A DNA stretch of 64,000 nucleotides, from assembly GCA_964017125.1 (NCBI GenBank), contig OZ024908.1, positions 80,847,499 to 80,911,498 on the forward strand, written 5' to 3'. The DNA comes from Flabesymbios commensalis (Eukaryota; Annelida; Polychaeta; Terebellida; Flabelligeridae). This document shows, one piece after another, positions 34,352 to 49,300 of the stretch. The notes beneath the pieces are model-generated. The model ran no database searches. It saw nothing but the letters and a program-made list of their open reading frames with translations, and had not been told where the DNA came from. Positions within the stretch are counted from its first letter, which is position 1. Every line of letters begins with the position of its first letter. Position numbers and translations under genes: made by a program.

Positions 34352-37285
34352 GCCGATGGTGCCTGCAAAATTACATGGGAAACGGTTAAGAATTGACGTC
34401 TGAATTGACGTCTATATCATAATTTTTAAAAATACTCAATCAAATTTCCTACTAATCTTATTGATAACTTTTGAAGTACTTAATCAAACTTCGCCAAATT
34501 TACAGGAAAATATCACACTGATGTCATTAATAACTTTTGAAGTACTTAATCAATCTTTGCCAAATTTACAGGGCAGTTGCCGTAGTACCTGCCGATGGTG
34601 CCTGCAAAATTACATAGAAAACGGTTGAGAATTGACGTCTGAATTGACGTCGAAATGAAAAACTTTTAAAAATTCTCAATCAAATTTCACACTTTTCTCA
34701 TTAATAACTTTTGAAGTAATCAATGAAACTCCGCCAAATTTACAGGGCAGTTGCCGTAATACCTGCCGATGGTGCCTGCAAAATTACATGGAAAACGGTT
34801 AAGAATTGACGTCTGAATTAACGTCTAAATGAAAAACTTTTAAAAATACTCAATCAAATTTCACACTGATCTCATTAATAACTTTTGAAATAATTAATGA
34901 AACTCCGCCAAATTTACAGGGCAGTTGCCGTAATACCAGCCGATGGTGCCTGCAAAATTACATGGAAAACGGTTGAGAATTGACGTCTGAATTGACGTCT
35001 ATATCATAATTTTTAAAAATACTCAATCAAATTTCCTACTAATCTTATTGATAACTTTTGAAGTACTTAATCAAACTTCGCCAAATTTACAGGAAAATAT
35101 CACACTAATGTCATTAATAACTTTTGAAGTACTTAATCAATCTTTGCAAAATTTACAGGGCAGTTGCCGTAGTACCTGCCGATGGTGCCTGCAAAATTAC
35201 ATGGAAAACGGTTGAGAATTGACGTCTGAATTGACGTCTAAATGAAAAACTTTTAAAAATTCTCAATCAAATTTCACACTGATCTCATTAATAACTTTTG
35301 AAGTAATTAATGAAACTCCGCCAAATTTACAGGGCAGTTGCCGTAATACCTGCCGATGGTGCCTGCAAAATTACATGGAAAACGGTTAAGAATTGACGTC
35401 TGAATTAACGTCTAAATGAAAAACTTTTAAAAATACTCAATCAAATTTCACATTAATCTCATTAATAACTTTCGAAGTAATCAATGAAACTCCGCCAAAT
35501 TTACAGGGCAGTTGCCGTAATACCTGCCGATGGTGCCTGCAAAATTACATGGAAAACGGTTAAGAATTGACGTCTGAATTGACGTCTATATCATAATTTT
35601 TAAAAATACTCAATCAAATTTCCTACTAATCTTATTGATAACTTTTGAAGTACTTAATCAAACTTCGCCAAATTTACAGGAAAATATCACACTGATGTCA
35701 TTAATAACTTTTGAAGTACTTAATCAATCTTTGCCAAATTTACAGGGCAGTTGCCGTAGTACCTGCCGATGGTGCCTGCAAAATTACATAGAAAACGGTT
35801 GAGAATTGACGTCTGAATTGACGTCGAAATGAAAAACTTTTAAAAATTCTCAATCAAATTTCACACTTTTCTCATTAATAACTTTTGAAGTAATCAATGA
35901 AACTCCGCCAAATTTACAGGGCAGTTGCCGTAATACCTGCCGATGGTGCCTGCAAAATTACATGGAAAACGGTTAAGAATTGACGTCTGAATTAACGTCT
36001 AAATGAAAAACTTTTAAAAATACTCAATCAAATTTCACACTGATCTCATTAATAACTTTTGAAATAATTAATGAAACTCCGCCAAATTTACAGGGCAGTT
36101 GCCGTAATACCAGCCGATGGTGCCTGCAAAATTACATGGAAAACGGTTGAGAATTGACGTCTGAATTGACGTCTATATCATAATTTTTAAAAATACTCAA
36201 TCAAATTTCCTACTAATCTTATTGATAACTTTTGAAGTACTTAATCAAACTTCGCCAAATTTACAGGAAAATATCACACTAATGTCATTAATAACTTTTG
36301 AAGTACTTAATCAATCTTTGCAAAATTTACAGGGCAGTTGCCGTAGTACCTGCCGATGGTGCCTGCAAAATTACATGGAAAACGGTTGAGAATTGACGTC
36401 TGAATTGACGTCTAAATGAAAAACTTTTAAAAATTCTCAATCAAATTTCACACTGATCTCATTAATAACTTTTGAAGTAATTAATGAAACTCCGCCAAAT
36501 TTACAGGGCAGTTGCCGTAATACCTGCCGATGGTGCCTGCAAAATTACATGGAAAACGGTTAAGAATTGACGTCTGAATTAACGTCTAAATGAAAAACTT
36601 TTAAAAATACTCAATCAAATTTCACACTAATCTCATTAATAACTTTCGAAGTAATCAATGAAACTCCGCCAAATTTACAGGGCAGTTGCCGTAATACCAG
36701 CCGATGGTGCCTGCAAAATTACATGGAAAACGGTTGAGAATTGACGTCTGAATTGACGTCTATATCATAATTTTTAAAAATACTCAATCAAATTTCCTAC
36801 TAATCTTATTGATAACTTTTGAAGTACTTAATCAAACTTCGCCAAATTTACAGGAAAATATCACACTAATGTCATTAATAACTTTTGAAGTACTTAATCA
36901 ATCTTTGCAAAATTTACAGGGCAGTTGCCGTAGTACCTGCCGATGGTGCCTGCAAAATTACATGGAAAACGGTTGAGAATTGACGTCTGAATTGACGTCT
37001 AAATGAAAACCTTTGGAAATACTCAATCAAATTTCACACTGATCTCATTATTAACTTTTGAAGTAGTCAATGAAACGTCGACAAATTCACAGGGCAGTTG
37101 CCGTAGTACTAGCCGATGGTTCCTGCAAAATTACATGGAAAACTGTTGAGAATTGACGTCTGAATTGACGTCTGAATGAAAAACTTTTAAAAATACTCAA
37201 TCAAATTTCACACTAATCTCATTAATAACTTTTGAAGTAATCAATGAAACTCCGCCAAATTTACAGAGCAGTTGCCGTAATACCA
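34352..37285. repeat. 15-mer HOR, 2,934 bp, copy 2
   Basis: It repeats 31418-34351 at exactly 2,934 bp, again with two 6-mers (34352-35525, 35526-36699) and the same tail. Its first long unit (34352) is chimeric: it starts CATGGGAAACGG like HOR position 9 but continues TATATCAT like position 2, which is what is expected at a duplication joint. Other differences are few, such as CCAGCC versus CCTGCC before 32592/35526. Confidence 0.95.
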
Positions 37286-40200
37286 GCCGATGGTGCCTGC
37301 AAAATTACATGGGAAACGGTTAAGAATTGACGTCTGAATTGACGTCTAAATCATAATTTTTAAAAATACTCAATCAAATTTCCTACTAATCTTATTGATA
37401 ACTTTTGAAGTACTTAATCAAACTTCGCCAAATTTACAGGAAAATTTCACACTAATGTCATCAATAACTTTTGAAGTACTTAAACAATCTTGGCCAAATT
37501 TACAGGGCAGTTGCCGTAGTACCTGCCGATGGTGCCTGCAAAATTACATGGAAAACGGTTGAGAATTGACGTCTGAATTGACGTCGAAATGAAAAACTTT
37601 TTAAAATTCTCAATCAAATTTCACACTATTCTCATTAATAACTTTTGAAGTAATCAATGAAACTCCGCCAAATTTACAGGGCAGTTGCCGTAATACCTGC
37701 CGATGGTGCCTGCAAAATTACATGGAAAACGGTTAAGAATTGACGTCTGAATTGACGTCTAAATGAAAAACTTTGGAAATACTCAATCAAATTTCACACT
37801 GATCTCATTATTAACTTTTGAAGTAGTCAATGAAACGTCGACAAATTCACAGGGCAGTTGCCGTAGTACTAGCCGATGGTTCCTGCAAAATTACATGGAA
37901 AACTGTTGAGAATTGACGTCTGAATTGACGTCTGTATGAAAAACTTTTAAAAATACTCAATCAAATTTCACACTAATCTCATTAATAACTTTTGAAGTAA
38001 TCAATGAAACTCCGCCAAATTTACAGAGCAGTTGCCGTAATACCAGCCGATGGTGCCTGCAAAATTACATGGGAAACGGTTAAGAATTGACGTCTGAATT
38101 GACGTCTAAATCATAATTTTTAAAAATACTCAATCAAATTTCCTACTAATCTTATTGATAACTTTTGAAGTACTTAATCAAACTTCGCCAAATTTACAGG
38201 AAAATTTCACACTAATGTCATCAATAACTTTTGAAGTACTTAAACAATCTTGGCCAAATTTACAGGGCAGTTGCCGTAGTACCTGCCGATGGTGCCTGCA
38301 AAATTACATGGAAAACGGTTGAGAATTGACGTCTGAATTGACGTCTAAAAGAATAACTTTTAAAAATTCTCAATCAAATTTCACACTATTCTCATTAATA
38401 ACTTTTGAAGTAATCAATGAAACTCCGCCAAATTTACAGGGCAGTTGCCGTAATACCTGCCGATGGTGCCTGCAAAATTACATGGAAAACGGTTGAGAAT
38501 TGACGTCTGAATTGACGTCTAAATGAATAACTTTTAAAAATTCTCAATCAAATTTCACACTATTCTCATTAATAACTTTTGAAGTAATCAATGAAACTCC
38601 GCCAAATTTACAGGGCAGTTGCCGTAATACCTGCCGATGGTGCCTGCAAAATTACATGGAAAACGGTTAAGAATTGACGTCTGAATTGACGTCTATATCA
38701 TAATTTTTAAAAATACTCAATCAAATTTCCTACTAATCTTATTGATAACTTTTGAAGTACTTAATCAAACTTCGCCAAATTTACAGGAAAATATCACACT
38801 AATGTCATTAATAACTTTTGAAGTACTTAATCAATCTTTGCCAAATTTACAGGGCAGTTGCCGTAGTACCTGCCGATGGTGCCTGCAAAATTACATAGAA
38901 AACGGTTGAGAATTGACGTCTGAATTGACGTCGAAATGAAAAACTTTTAAAAATTCTCAATCAAATTTCACACTTTTCTCATTAATAACTTTTGAAGTAA
39001 TCAATGAAACTCCGCCAAATTTACAGGGCAGTTGCCGTAATACATGCCGATGGTGCCTGCAAAATTACATGGAAAACGGTTAAGAATTGACGTCTGAATT
39101 AACGTCTAAATGAAAAACTTTTAAAAATACTCAATCAAATTTCACACTGATCTCATTAATAACTTTTGAAGTAATTAATGAAACTCCGCCAAATTTACAG
39201 GGCAGTTGCCGTAATACCAGCCGATGGTGCCTGCAAAATTACATGAAAAACGGTTGAGAATTGACGTCTGAATTGACGTCTATATCATAATTTTTAAAAA
39301 TACTCAATCAAATTTCCTACTAATCTTATTGATAACTTTTGAAGTACTTAATCAAACTTCGCCAAATTTACAGGAAAATATCACACTAATGTCATTAATA
39401 ACTTTTGAAGTACTTAATCAATCTTTGCAAAATTTACAGGGCAGTTGCCGTAGTACCTGCCGATGGTGCCTGCAAAATTACATGGAAAACGGTTGAGAAT
39501 TGACGTCTGAATTGACGTCTAAATGAAAAACTTTTAAAAATTCTCAATCAAATTTCACACTATTCTCATTAATAACTTTTGAAGTAATCAATGAAACTCC
39601 GCCAAATTTACAGGGCAGTTGCCGTAATACCTGCCGATGGTGCCTGCAAAATTACATGGAAAACGGTTAAGAATTGACGTCTGAATTGACGTCTAAATGA
39701 AAAACTTTGGAAATACTCAATCAAATTTCACACTGATCTCATTATTAACTTTTGAAGTAGTCAATGAAACGTCGAAAAATTCACAGGGCAGTTGCCGTAG
39801 TACTAGCCGATGGTTCCTGCAAAATTACATGGAAAACTGTTGAGAATTGACGTCTGAATTGACGTCTGAATGAAAAACTTTTAAAATACTCAATCAAATT
39901 TCACACTAATCTCATTAATAACTTTTGAAGTAATCAATGAAACTCCGCCAAATTTACAGAGCAGTTGCCGTAATACCAGCCGATGGTGCCTGCAAAATTA
40001 CATGGGAAACGGTTAAGAATTGACGTCTGAATTGACGTCTAAATCATAATTTTAAAAAATACTCAATCAAATTTCCTACTAATCTTATTGATAACTTTTG
40101 AAGTACTTAATCAAACTTCGCCAAATTTACAGGAAAATTTCACACTAATGTCATCAATAACTTTTGAAGTACTTAAACAATCTTGGCCAAATTTACAGGG

Positions 40201-40912
40201 CAGTTGCCGTAGTGCCTGCCGATGGTGCCTGCAAAATTACATGGAAAACGGTTGAGAATTGACGTCTGAATTGACGTCTAAAAGAATAACTTTTAAAAAT
40301 TCTCAATCAAATTTCACACTATTCTCATTAATAACTTTTGAAGTAATCAATGAAAATCCGCCAAATTTACAGGGCAGTTGCCGTAATGCCTGCCGATGGT
40401 GCCTGCAAAATTACATGGAAAACGGTTAAGAATTGACGTCTGAATTGACGTCTAAATGAAAAACTTTTAAAAATACTCAATCAAATTTCACACTAATCTC
40501 ATTAATAACTTTTGAAGTAATCAATGAAACTCCGCCAAATTTACAGGGCAGTTGCCGTAATACCTGCCGATGGTGCCTGCAAAATTACATAGAAAACGGT
40601 TAAGAATTGACGTCTGAATTAACGTCTAAATGAAAAACTTTTAAAAATACTCAATCAAATTTCACACTGATCTCATTAATAACTTTTGAAGTAATTAATT
40701 AAACTCCGCCAAATTTACAGGGCAGTTGCCGTAGTACTAGCCGATGGTTCCTGCAAAATTACAAGGAAAACTGTTGAGAATTGACGTCTGAATTGACGTC
40801 TGAATGAAAACTTTTAAAAATACTCAATCAAATTTCACACTAATCTCATTAATAACTTTCGAAGTAATCAATGAAACTCCGCCAAATTTACAGGGCAGTT
40901 GCCGTAATACCA
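36700..40912. repeat. 22-mer HOR, 4,213 bp, copy 1
   Basis: Units start at 36700 (L), 36939, 37112, 37286 (L), 37525, 37699, 37872, 38046 (L), 38285, 38459, 38633 (L), 38872, 39046, 39220 (L), 39459, 39633, 39806, 39979 (L), 40218, 40392, 40566 and 40740. Six long and sixteen short units, five of them 173 bp, give 4,213. Marks are AACTTTTTAAAATTC (37525), GTCTGTATG (37872), AGTGCCTGCC and AAAATCCGCC (40218), and AATGCC (40392). Its first three units are also the tail of the 2,934-bp HOR, so this doubling came later or overlapped it. Confidence 0.94.
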
Positions 40913-43900
40913 GCCGATGGTGCCTGCAAAATTACATGGAAAACGGTTGAGAATTGACGTCTGAATTGACGTCTATATCATAATTTTAAAAATACTCAAT
41001 CAAATTTCCTACTAATCTTATTGATAACTTTTGAAGTACTTAATCAAACTTCGCCAAATTTACAGGAAAATATCACACTAATGTCATTAATAACTTTTGA
41101 AGTACTTAATCAATCTTTGCAAAATTTACAGGGCAGTTGCCGTAGTACCTGCCGATGGTGCCTGCAAAATTACATGGAAAACGGTTGAGAATTGACGTCT
41201 GAATTGACGTCCTAAATGAAAACCTTTGGAAATACTCAATCAAATTTCACACTGATCTCATTATTAACTTTTGAAGTAGTCAATGAAACGTCGACAAATT
41301 CACAGGGCAGTTGCCGTAGTACTAGCCGATGGTTCCTGCAAAATTACATGGAAAACTGTTGAGAATTGACGTCTGAATTGACGTCTGAATGAAAAACTTT
41401 TAAAAATACTCAATCAAATTTCACACTAATCTCATTAATAACTTTTGAAGTAATCAATGAAACTCCGCCAAATTTACAGAGCAGTTGCCGTAATACCAGC
41501 CGATGGTGCCTGCAAAATTACATGGGAAACGGTTAAGAATTGACGTCTGAATTGACGTCTAAATCATAATTTTTAAAAATACTCAATCAAATTTCCTACT
41601 AATCTTATTGATAACTTTTGAAGTACTTAATCAAACTTCGCCAAATTTACAGGAAAATTTCACACTAATGTCATCAATAACTTTTGAAGTACTTAAACAA
41701 TCTTGGCCAAATTTACAGGGCAGTTGCCGTAGTACCTGCCGATGGTGCCTGCAAAATTACATGGAAAACGGTTGAGAATTGACGTCTGAATTGACGTCGA
41801 AATGAAAAACTTTTTAAAATTCTCAATCAAATTTCACACTATTCTCATTAATAACTTTTGAAGTAATCAATGAAACTCCGCCAATTTACAGGGCAGTTGC
41901 CGTAATACCTGCCGATGGTGCCTGCAAAATTACATGGAAAACGGTTAAGAATTGACGTCTGAATTGACGTCTAAATGAAAAACTTTGGAAATACTCAATC
42001 AAATTTCACACTGATCTCATTATTAACTTTTGAAGTAGTCAATGAAACGTCGACAAATTCACAGGGCAGTTGCCGTAGTACTAGCCGATGGTTCCTGCAA
42101 AATTACATGGAAAACTGTTGAGAATTGACGTCTGAATTGACGTCTGTATGAAAAACTTTTAAAAATACTCAATCAAATTTCACACTAATCTCATTAATAA
42201 CTTTTGAAGTAATCAATGAAACTCCGCCAAATTTACAGAGCAGTTGCCGTAATACCAGCCGATGGTGCCTGCAAAATTACATGGGAAACGGTTAAGAATT
42301 GACGTCTGAATTGACGTCTAAATCATAATTTTTAAAAATACTCAATCAAATTTCCTACTAATCTTATTGATAACTTTTGAAGTACTTAATCAAACTTCGC
42401 CAAATTTACAGGAAAATTTCACACTAATGTCATCAATAACTTTTGAAGTACTTAAACAATCTTGGCCAAATTTACAGGGCAGTTGCCGTAGTACCTGCCG
42501 ATGGTGCCTGCAAAATTACATGGAAAACGGTTGAGAATTGACGTCTGAATTGACGTCTAAAAGAATAACTTTTAAAAATTCTCAATCAAATTTCACACTA
42601 TTCTCATTAATAACTTTTGAAGTAATCAATGAAACTCCGCCAAATTTACAGGGCAGTTGCCGTAATACCTGCCGATGGTGCCTGCAAAATTACATGGAAA
42701 ACGGTTGAGAATTGACGTCTGAATTGACGTCTAAATGAATAACTTTTAAAAATTCTCAATCAAATTTCACACTATTCTCATTAATAACTTTTGAAGTAAT
42801 CAATGAAACTCCGCCAAATTTACAGGGCAGTTGCCGTAATACCTGCCGATGGTGCCTGCAAAATTACATGGAAAACGGTTAAGAATTGACGTCTGAATTG
42901 ACGTCTATATCATAATTTTTAAAAATACTCAATCAAATTTCCTACTAATCTTATTGATAACTTTTGAAGTACTTAATCAAACTTCGCCAAATTTACAGGA
43001 AAATATCACACTAATGTCATTAATAACTTTTGAAGTACTTAATCAATCTTTTTGCCAAATTTACAGGGCAGTTGCCGTAGTACCTGCCGATGGTGCCTGC
43101 AAAATTACATAGAAAACGGTTGAGAATTGACGTCTGAATTGACGTCGAAATGAAAAACTTTTAAAAATTCTCAATCAAATTTCACACTTTTCTCATTAAT
43201 AACTTTTGAAGTAATCAATGAAACTCCGCCAAATTTACAGGGCAGTTGCCGTAATACCTGCCGATGGTGCCTGCAAAATTACATGGAAAACGGTTAAGAA
43301 TTGACGTCTGAATTAACGTCTAAATGAAAAACTTTTAAAAATACTCAATCAAATTTCACACTGATCTCATTAATAACTTTTGAAGTAATTAATGAAACTC
43401 CGCCAAATTTACAGGGCAGTTGCCGTAATACCAGCCGATGGTGCCTGCAAAATTACATGGAAAACGGTTGAGAATTGACGTCTGAATTGACGTCTATATC
43501 ATAATTTTTAAAAATACTCAATCAAATTTCCTACTAATCTTATTGATAACTTTTGAAGTACTTAATCAAACTTCGCCAAATTTACAGGAAAATATCACAC
43601 TAATGTCATTAATAACTTTTGAAGTACTTAATCAATCTTTGCAAAATTTACAGGGCAGTTGCCGTAGTACCTGCCGATGGTGCCTGCAAAATTACATGGA
43701 AAACGGTTGAGAATTGACGTCTGAATTGACGTCTAAATGAAAAACTTTTAAAAATTCTCAATCAAATTTCACACTATTCTCATTAATAACTTTTGAAGTA
43801 ATCAATGAAACTCCGCCAAATTTACAGGGCAGTTGCCGTAATACCTGCCGATGGTGCCTGCAAAATTACATGGAAAACGGTTAAGAATTGACGTCTGAAT

Positions 43901-45128
43901 TGACGTCTAAATGAAAAACTTTGGAAATACTCAATCAAATTTCACACTGATCTCATTATTAACTTTTGAAGTAGTCAATGAAACGTCGACAAATTCACAG
44001 GGCAGTTGCCGTAGTACTAGCCGATGGTTCCTGCAAAATTACATGGAAAACTGTTGAGAATTGACGTCTGAATTGACGTCTGAATGAAAAACTTTTAAAA
44101 ATACTCAATCAAATTTCACACTAATCTCATTAATAACTTTTGAAGTAATCAATGAAACTCCGCCAAATTTACAGAGCAGTTGCCGTAATACCAGCCGATG
44201 GTGCCTGCAAAATTACATGGGAAACGGTTAAGAATTGACGTCTGAATTGACGTCTAAATCATAATTTTAAAAAATACTCAATCAAATTTCCTACTAATCT
44301 TATTGATAACTTTTGAAGTACTTAATCAAACTTCGCCAAATTTACAGGAAAATTTCACACTAATGTCATCAATAACTTTTGAAGTACTTAAACAATCTTG
44401 GCCAAATTTACAGGGCAGTTGCCGTAGTGCCTGCCGATGGTGCCTGCAAAATTACATGGAAAACGGTTGAGAATTGACGTCTGAATTGACGTCTAAAAGA
44501 ATAACTTTTAAAAATTCTCAATCAAATTTCACACTATTCTCATTAATAACTTTTGAAGTAATCAATGAAAATCCGCCAAATTTACAGGGCAGTTGCCGTA
44601 ATGCCTGCCGATGGTGCCTGCAAAATTACATGGAAAACGGTTAAGAATTGACGTCTGAATTGACGTCTAAATGAAAAACTTTTAAAAATACTCAATCAAA
44701 TTTCACACTAATCTCATTAATAACTTTTGAAGTAATCAATGAAACTCCGCCAAATTTACAGGGCAGTTGCCGTAATACCTGCCGATGGTGCCTGCAAAAT
44801 TACATAGAAAACGGTTAAGAATTGACGTCTGAATTAACGTCTAAATGAAAAACTTTTAAAAATACTCAATCAAATTTCACACTGATCTCATTAATAACTT
44901 TTGAAGTAATTAATTAAACTCCGCCAAATTTACAGGGCAGTTGCCGTAGTACTAGCCGATGGTTCCTGCAAAATTACATGGAAAACTGTTGAGAATTGAC
45001 GTCTGAATTGACGTCTGAATGAAAAACTTTTAAAAATACTCAATCAAATTTCACACTAATCTCATTAATAACTTTCGAAGTAATCAATGAAACTCCGCCA
45101 AATTTACAGGGCAGTTGCCGTAATACCA
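40913..45128. repeat. 22-mer HOR, 4,216 bp, copy 2
   Basis: It repeats 36700-40912 unit for unit. Small indels make it 3 bp longer overall: the first long unit (40913) has lost one T, GACGTCCTAAATG at about 41208 gains a C, CCAATTTAC near 41881 loses an A, CAATCTTTTTGCC near 43047 gains two, and one-base losses at 39806 and 40740 of copy 1 are absent here. Private marks such as GTCTGTATG and AAAATCCGCC are kept. Confidence 0.94.
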
Positions 45129-46302
45129 GCCGATGGTGCCTGCAAAATTACATGGAAAACGGTTGAGAATTGACGTCTGAATTGACGTCTATATCATAAT
45201 TTTTAAAAATACTCAATCAAATTTCCTACTAATCTTATTGATAACTTTTGAAGTACTTAATCAAACTTCGCCAAATTTACAGGAAAATATCACACTAATG
45301 TCATTAATAACTTTTGAAGTACTTAAACAATCTTGGCCAAATTTACAGGGCAGTTGCCGTAGTGCCTGCCGATGGTGCCTGCAAAATTACATGGAAAACG
45401 GTTGAGAATTGACGTCTGAATTGACGTCTAAAAGAATAACTTTTAAAAATTCTCAATCAAATTTCACACTATTCTCATTAATAACTTTTGAAGTAATCAA
45501 TGAAAATCCGCCAAATTTACAGGGCAGTTGCCGTAATGCCTGCCGATGGTGCCTGCAAAATTACATGGAAAACGGTTAAGAATTGACGTCTGAATTGACG
45601 TCTAAATGAAAAACTTTTAAAAATACTCAATCAAATTTCACACTAATCTCATTAATAACTTTTGAAGTAATCAATGAAACTCCGCCAAATTTACAGGGCA
45701 GTTGCCGTAATACCTGCCGATGGTGCCTGCAAAATTACATAGAAAACGGTTAAGAATTGACGTCTGAATTAACGTCTAAATGAAAAACTTTTAAAAATAC
45801 TCAATCAAATTTCACACTGATCTCATTAATAACTTTTGAAGTAATTAATTAAACTCCGCCAAATTTACAGGGCAGTTGCCGTAGTACTAGCCGATGGTTC
45901 CTGCAAAATTACATGGAAAACTGTTGAGAATTGACGTCTGAATTGACGTCTGAATGAAAAACTTTTAAAAATACTCAATCAAATTTCACACTAATCTCAT
46001 TAATAACTTTTGAAGTAATCAATGAAACTCCGCCAAATTTACAGAGCAGTTGCCGTAATACCAGCCGATGGTGCCTGCGAAATTACATGGGAAACGGTTA
46101 AGAATTAACGTCTGAATTGACGTCTAAATCATAATTTTTAAAAATACTCAATCAAATTTCCTACTAATCTTATTGATAACTTTTGAAGTACTTAATCAAA
46201 CTTCGCCAAATTTACAGGAAAATTTCACACTAATGTCATCAATAACTTTTGAAGTACTTAAACAATCTTGGCCAAATTTACAGGGCAGTTGCCGTAGTAC
46301 CT
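44433..46302. repeat. 5-mer HOR, 935 bp, two copies
   Basis: Units 44433, 44607, 44781, 44955 and 45129 (L) recur as 45368, 45542, 45716, 45890 and 46064 (L). Shared marks are AAAAGAATAAC with AAAATCCGCC, AATGCC, and the position 4/7 chimera ending AATTAATTAAAC. The fourth units differ (AACTTTCGAAG at 44955; CAGAGCAG at 45890), as do the long units. Two further units, 46303 and 46477, begin a third copy before the 3,108-bp HOR order takes over. Confidence 0.92.
45129..45367 (+). repeat. Chimeric long unit starting the 935-bp repeat
   Basis: The 5' part is like 40913 (TTGAG, TATATCAT, AAAATATCAC, TCATTAATAAC); the 3' end is like HOR position 9 (ACTTAAACAATCTTGG) and ends GTAGTGCC, matching the end of 44194. 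The switch lies in the shared tract TAACTTTTGAAGTACTTA near 45308-45325. Right after it, the sequence restarts a run already read 935 bp earlier. Confidence 0.9.
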
Positions 46303-49300
46303 GCCGATGGTGCCTGCAAAATTACATGGAAAACGGTTGAGAATTGACGTCTGAATTGACGTCTAAAAGAATAACTTTTAAAAATACTCAATCAAATTTC
46401 ACACTATTCTCATTAATAACTTTTGAAGTAATCAATGAAACTCCGCCAAATTTACAGGGCAGTTGCCGTAATGCCTGCCGATGGTGCCTGCAAAATTACA
46501 TGGAAAACGGTTAAGAATTGACGTCTGAATTGACGTCTAAATGAAAAACTTTTAAAAATACTCAATCAAATTTCACACTAATCTCATTAATAACTTTTGA
46601 AGTAATCAATGAAACTCCGCCAAATTTACAGGGCAGTTGCCGTAATACCTGCCGATGGTGCCTGCAAAATTACATGGAAAACGGTTGAGAATTGACGTCT
46701 GAATTGACGTCTAAATGAATAACTTTTAAAAATTCTCAATCAAATTTCACACTATTCTCATTAATAACTTTTGAAGTAATCAATGAAACTCTGCCAAATT
46801 TACAGGGCAGTTGCCGTAATACCTGCCGATGGTGCCTGCAAAATTACATGGAAAACGGTTAAGAATTGACGTCTGAATTGACGTCTATATCATAATTTTT
46901 AAAAATACTCAATCAAATTTCCTACTAATCTTATTGATAACTTTTGAAGTACTTAATCAAACTTCGCCAAATTTACAGGAAAATATCACACTAATGTCAT
47001 TAATAACTTTTGAAGTTCTTAATCAATCTTTGCCAAATTTACAGGGCAGTTGCCGTAGTACCTGCCGATGGTGCCTGCAAAATTACATAGAAAACGGTTG
47101 AGAATTGACGTCTGAATTGACGTCGAAATGAAAAACTTTTAAAAATTCTCAATCAAATTTCACACTATTCTCATTAATAACTTTTGAAGTAATCAATGAA
47201 ACTCCGCCAAATTTACAGGGCAGTTGCCGTAATACCTGCCGATGGTGCCTGCAAAATTACATGGAAAACGGTTAAGAATTGACGTCTGAATTAACGTCTA
47301 AATGAAAAACTTTTAAAAATACTCAATCAAATTTCACACTGATCTCATTAATAACTTTTGAAGTAATTAATGAAACTCCGCCAAATTTACAGGGCAGTTG
47401 CCGTAATACCAGCCGATGGTGCCTGCAAAATTACATGGAAAACGGTTGAGAATTGACGTCTGAATTGACGTCTATATCATAATTTTTAAAAATACTCAAT
47501 CAAATTTCCTACTAATCTTATTGATAACTTTTGAAGTACTTAATCAAACTTCGCCAAATTTACAGGAAAATATCACACTAATGTCATTAATAACTTTTGA
47601 AGTACTTAATCAATCTTTGCAAAATTTACAGGGCAGTTGCCGTAGTACCTGCCGATGGTGCCTGCAAAATTACATGGAAAACGGTTGAGAATTGACGTCT
47701 GAATTGACGTCTAAATGAAAAACTTTTAAAAATTCTCAATCAAATTTCACACTATTCTCATTAAAAACTTTTGAAGTAATCAATGAAACTCCGCCAAATT
47801 TACAGGGCAGTTGCCGTAATACCTGCCGATGGTGCCTGCAAAATTACATGGAAAACGGTTAAGAATTGACGTCTGAATTGACGTCTAAATGAAAACCTTT
47901 GGAAATACTCAATCAAATTTCACACTGATCTCATTATTAACTTTTGAAGTAGTCAATGAAACGTCGACAAATTCACAGGGCAGTTGCCGTAGTACTAGCC
48001 GATGGTTCCTGCAAAATTACATGGAAAACTGTTGAGAATTGACGTCTGAATTGACGTCTGAATGAAAAACTTTTAAAAATACTCAATCAAATTTCACACT
48101 AATCTCATTAATAACTTTTGAAGTAATCAATGAAACTCCGCCAAATTTACAGAGCAGTTGCCGTAATACCAGCCGATGGTGCCTGCAAAATTACATGGGA
48201 AACGGTTAAGAATTGACGTCTGAATTGACGTCTAAATCATAGTTTTAAAAAATACTCAATCAAATTTCCTACTAATCTTATTGATAACTTTTGAAGTACT
48301 TAATCAAACTTCGCCAAATTTACAGGAAAATTTCACACTAATGTCATCAATAACTTTTGAAGTACTTAAACAATCTTGGCCAAATTTACAGGGCAGTTGC
48401 CGTAGTACCTGCCGATGGTGCCTGCAAAATTACATGGAAAACGGTTGAGAATTGACGTCTGAATTGACGTCTATATCATAATTTTTAAAAATACTCAATC
48501 AAATTTCCTACTAATCTTATTGATATCTTTTGAAGTACTTAATCAAACTTCGCCAAATTTACAGGAAAATATCACACTAATGTCATTAATAACTTTTGAA
48601 GTACTTAATCAATCTTTGCCAAATTTACAGGGCAGTTGCCGTAGTACCTGCCGATGGTGCCTGCAAAATTACATAGAAAACGGTTGAGAATTGACGTCTG
48701 AATTGACGTCGAAATGAAAAACTTTTAAAAATTCTCAATCAAATTTCACATTATTCTCATTAATAACTTTTGAAGTAATCAATGAAACTCCGCCAAATTT
48801 ACAGGGCAGTTGCCGTAATACCTGCCGATGGTGCCTGCAAAATTACATAGAAAACGGTTAAGAATTGACGTCTGAATTAACGTCTAAATGAAAAACTTTT
48901 AAAAATACTCAATCAAATTTCGCACTGATCTCATTAATAACTTTTGAAGTAATTAATGAAACTCCGCCAAATTTACAGGACAGTTGCCGTAATACCAGCC
49001 GATGGTGCCTGCAAAATTACATGGAAAACGGTTGAGAATTGACGTCTGAATTGACGTCTAAATGAATAACTTTTAAAAATTCTCAATCAAATTTCACACT
49101 ATTCTCATTAATAACTTTTGAAGTAATCAATGAAACTCCGCCAAATTTACAGGGCAGTTGCCGTAATACCTGCCGATGGTGCCTGCAAAATAACATGGAA
49201 AACGGTTAAGAATTGACGTCTGAATTGACGTCTATATCATAATTTTTAAAAATACTCCATCAAATTTCCTACTAATCTTATTGATAACTTTTGAAGTACT

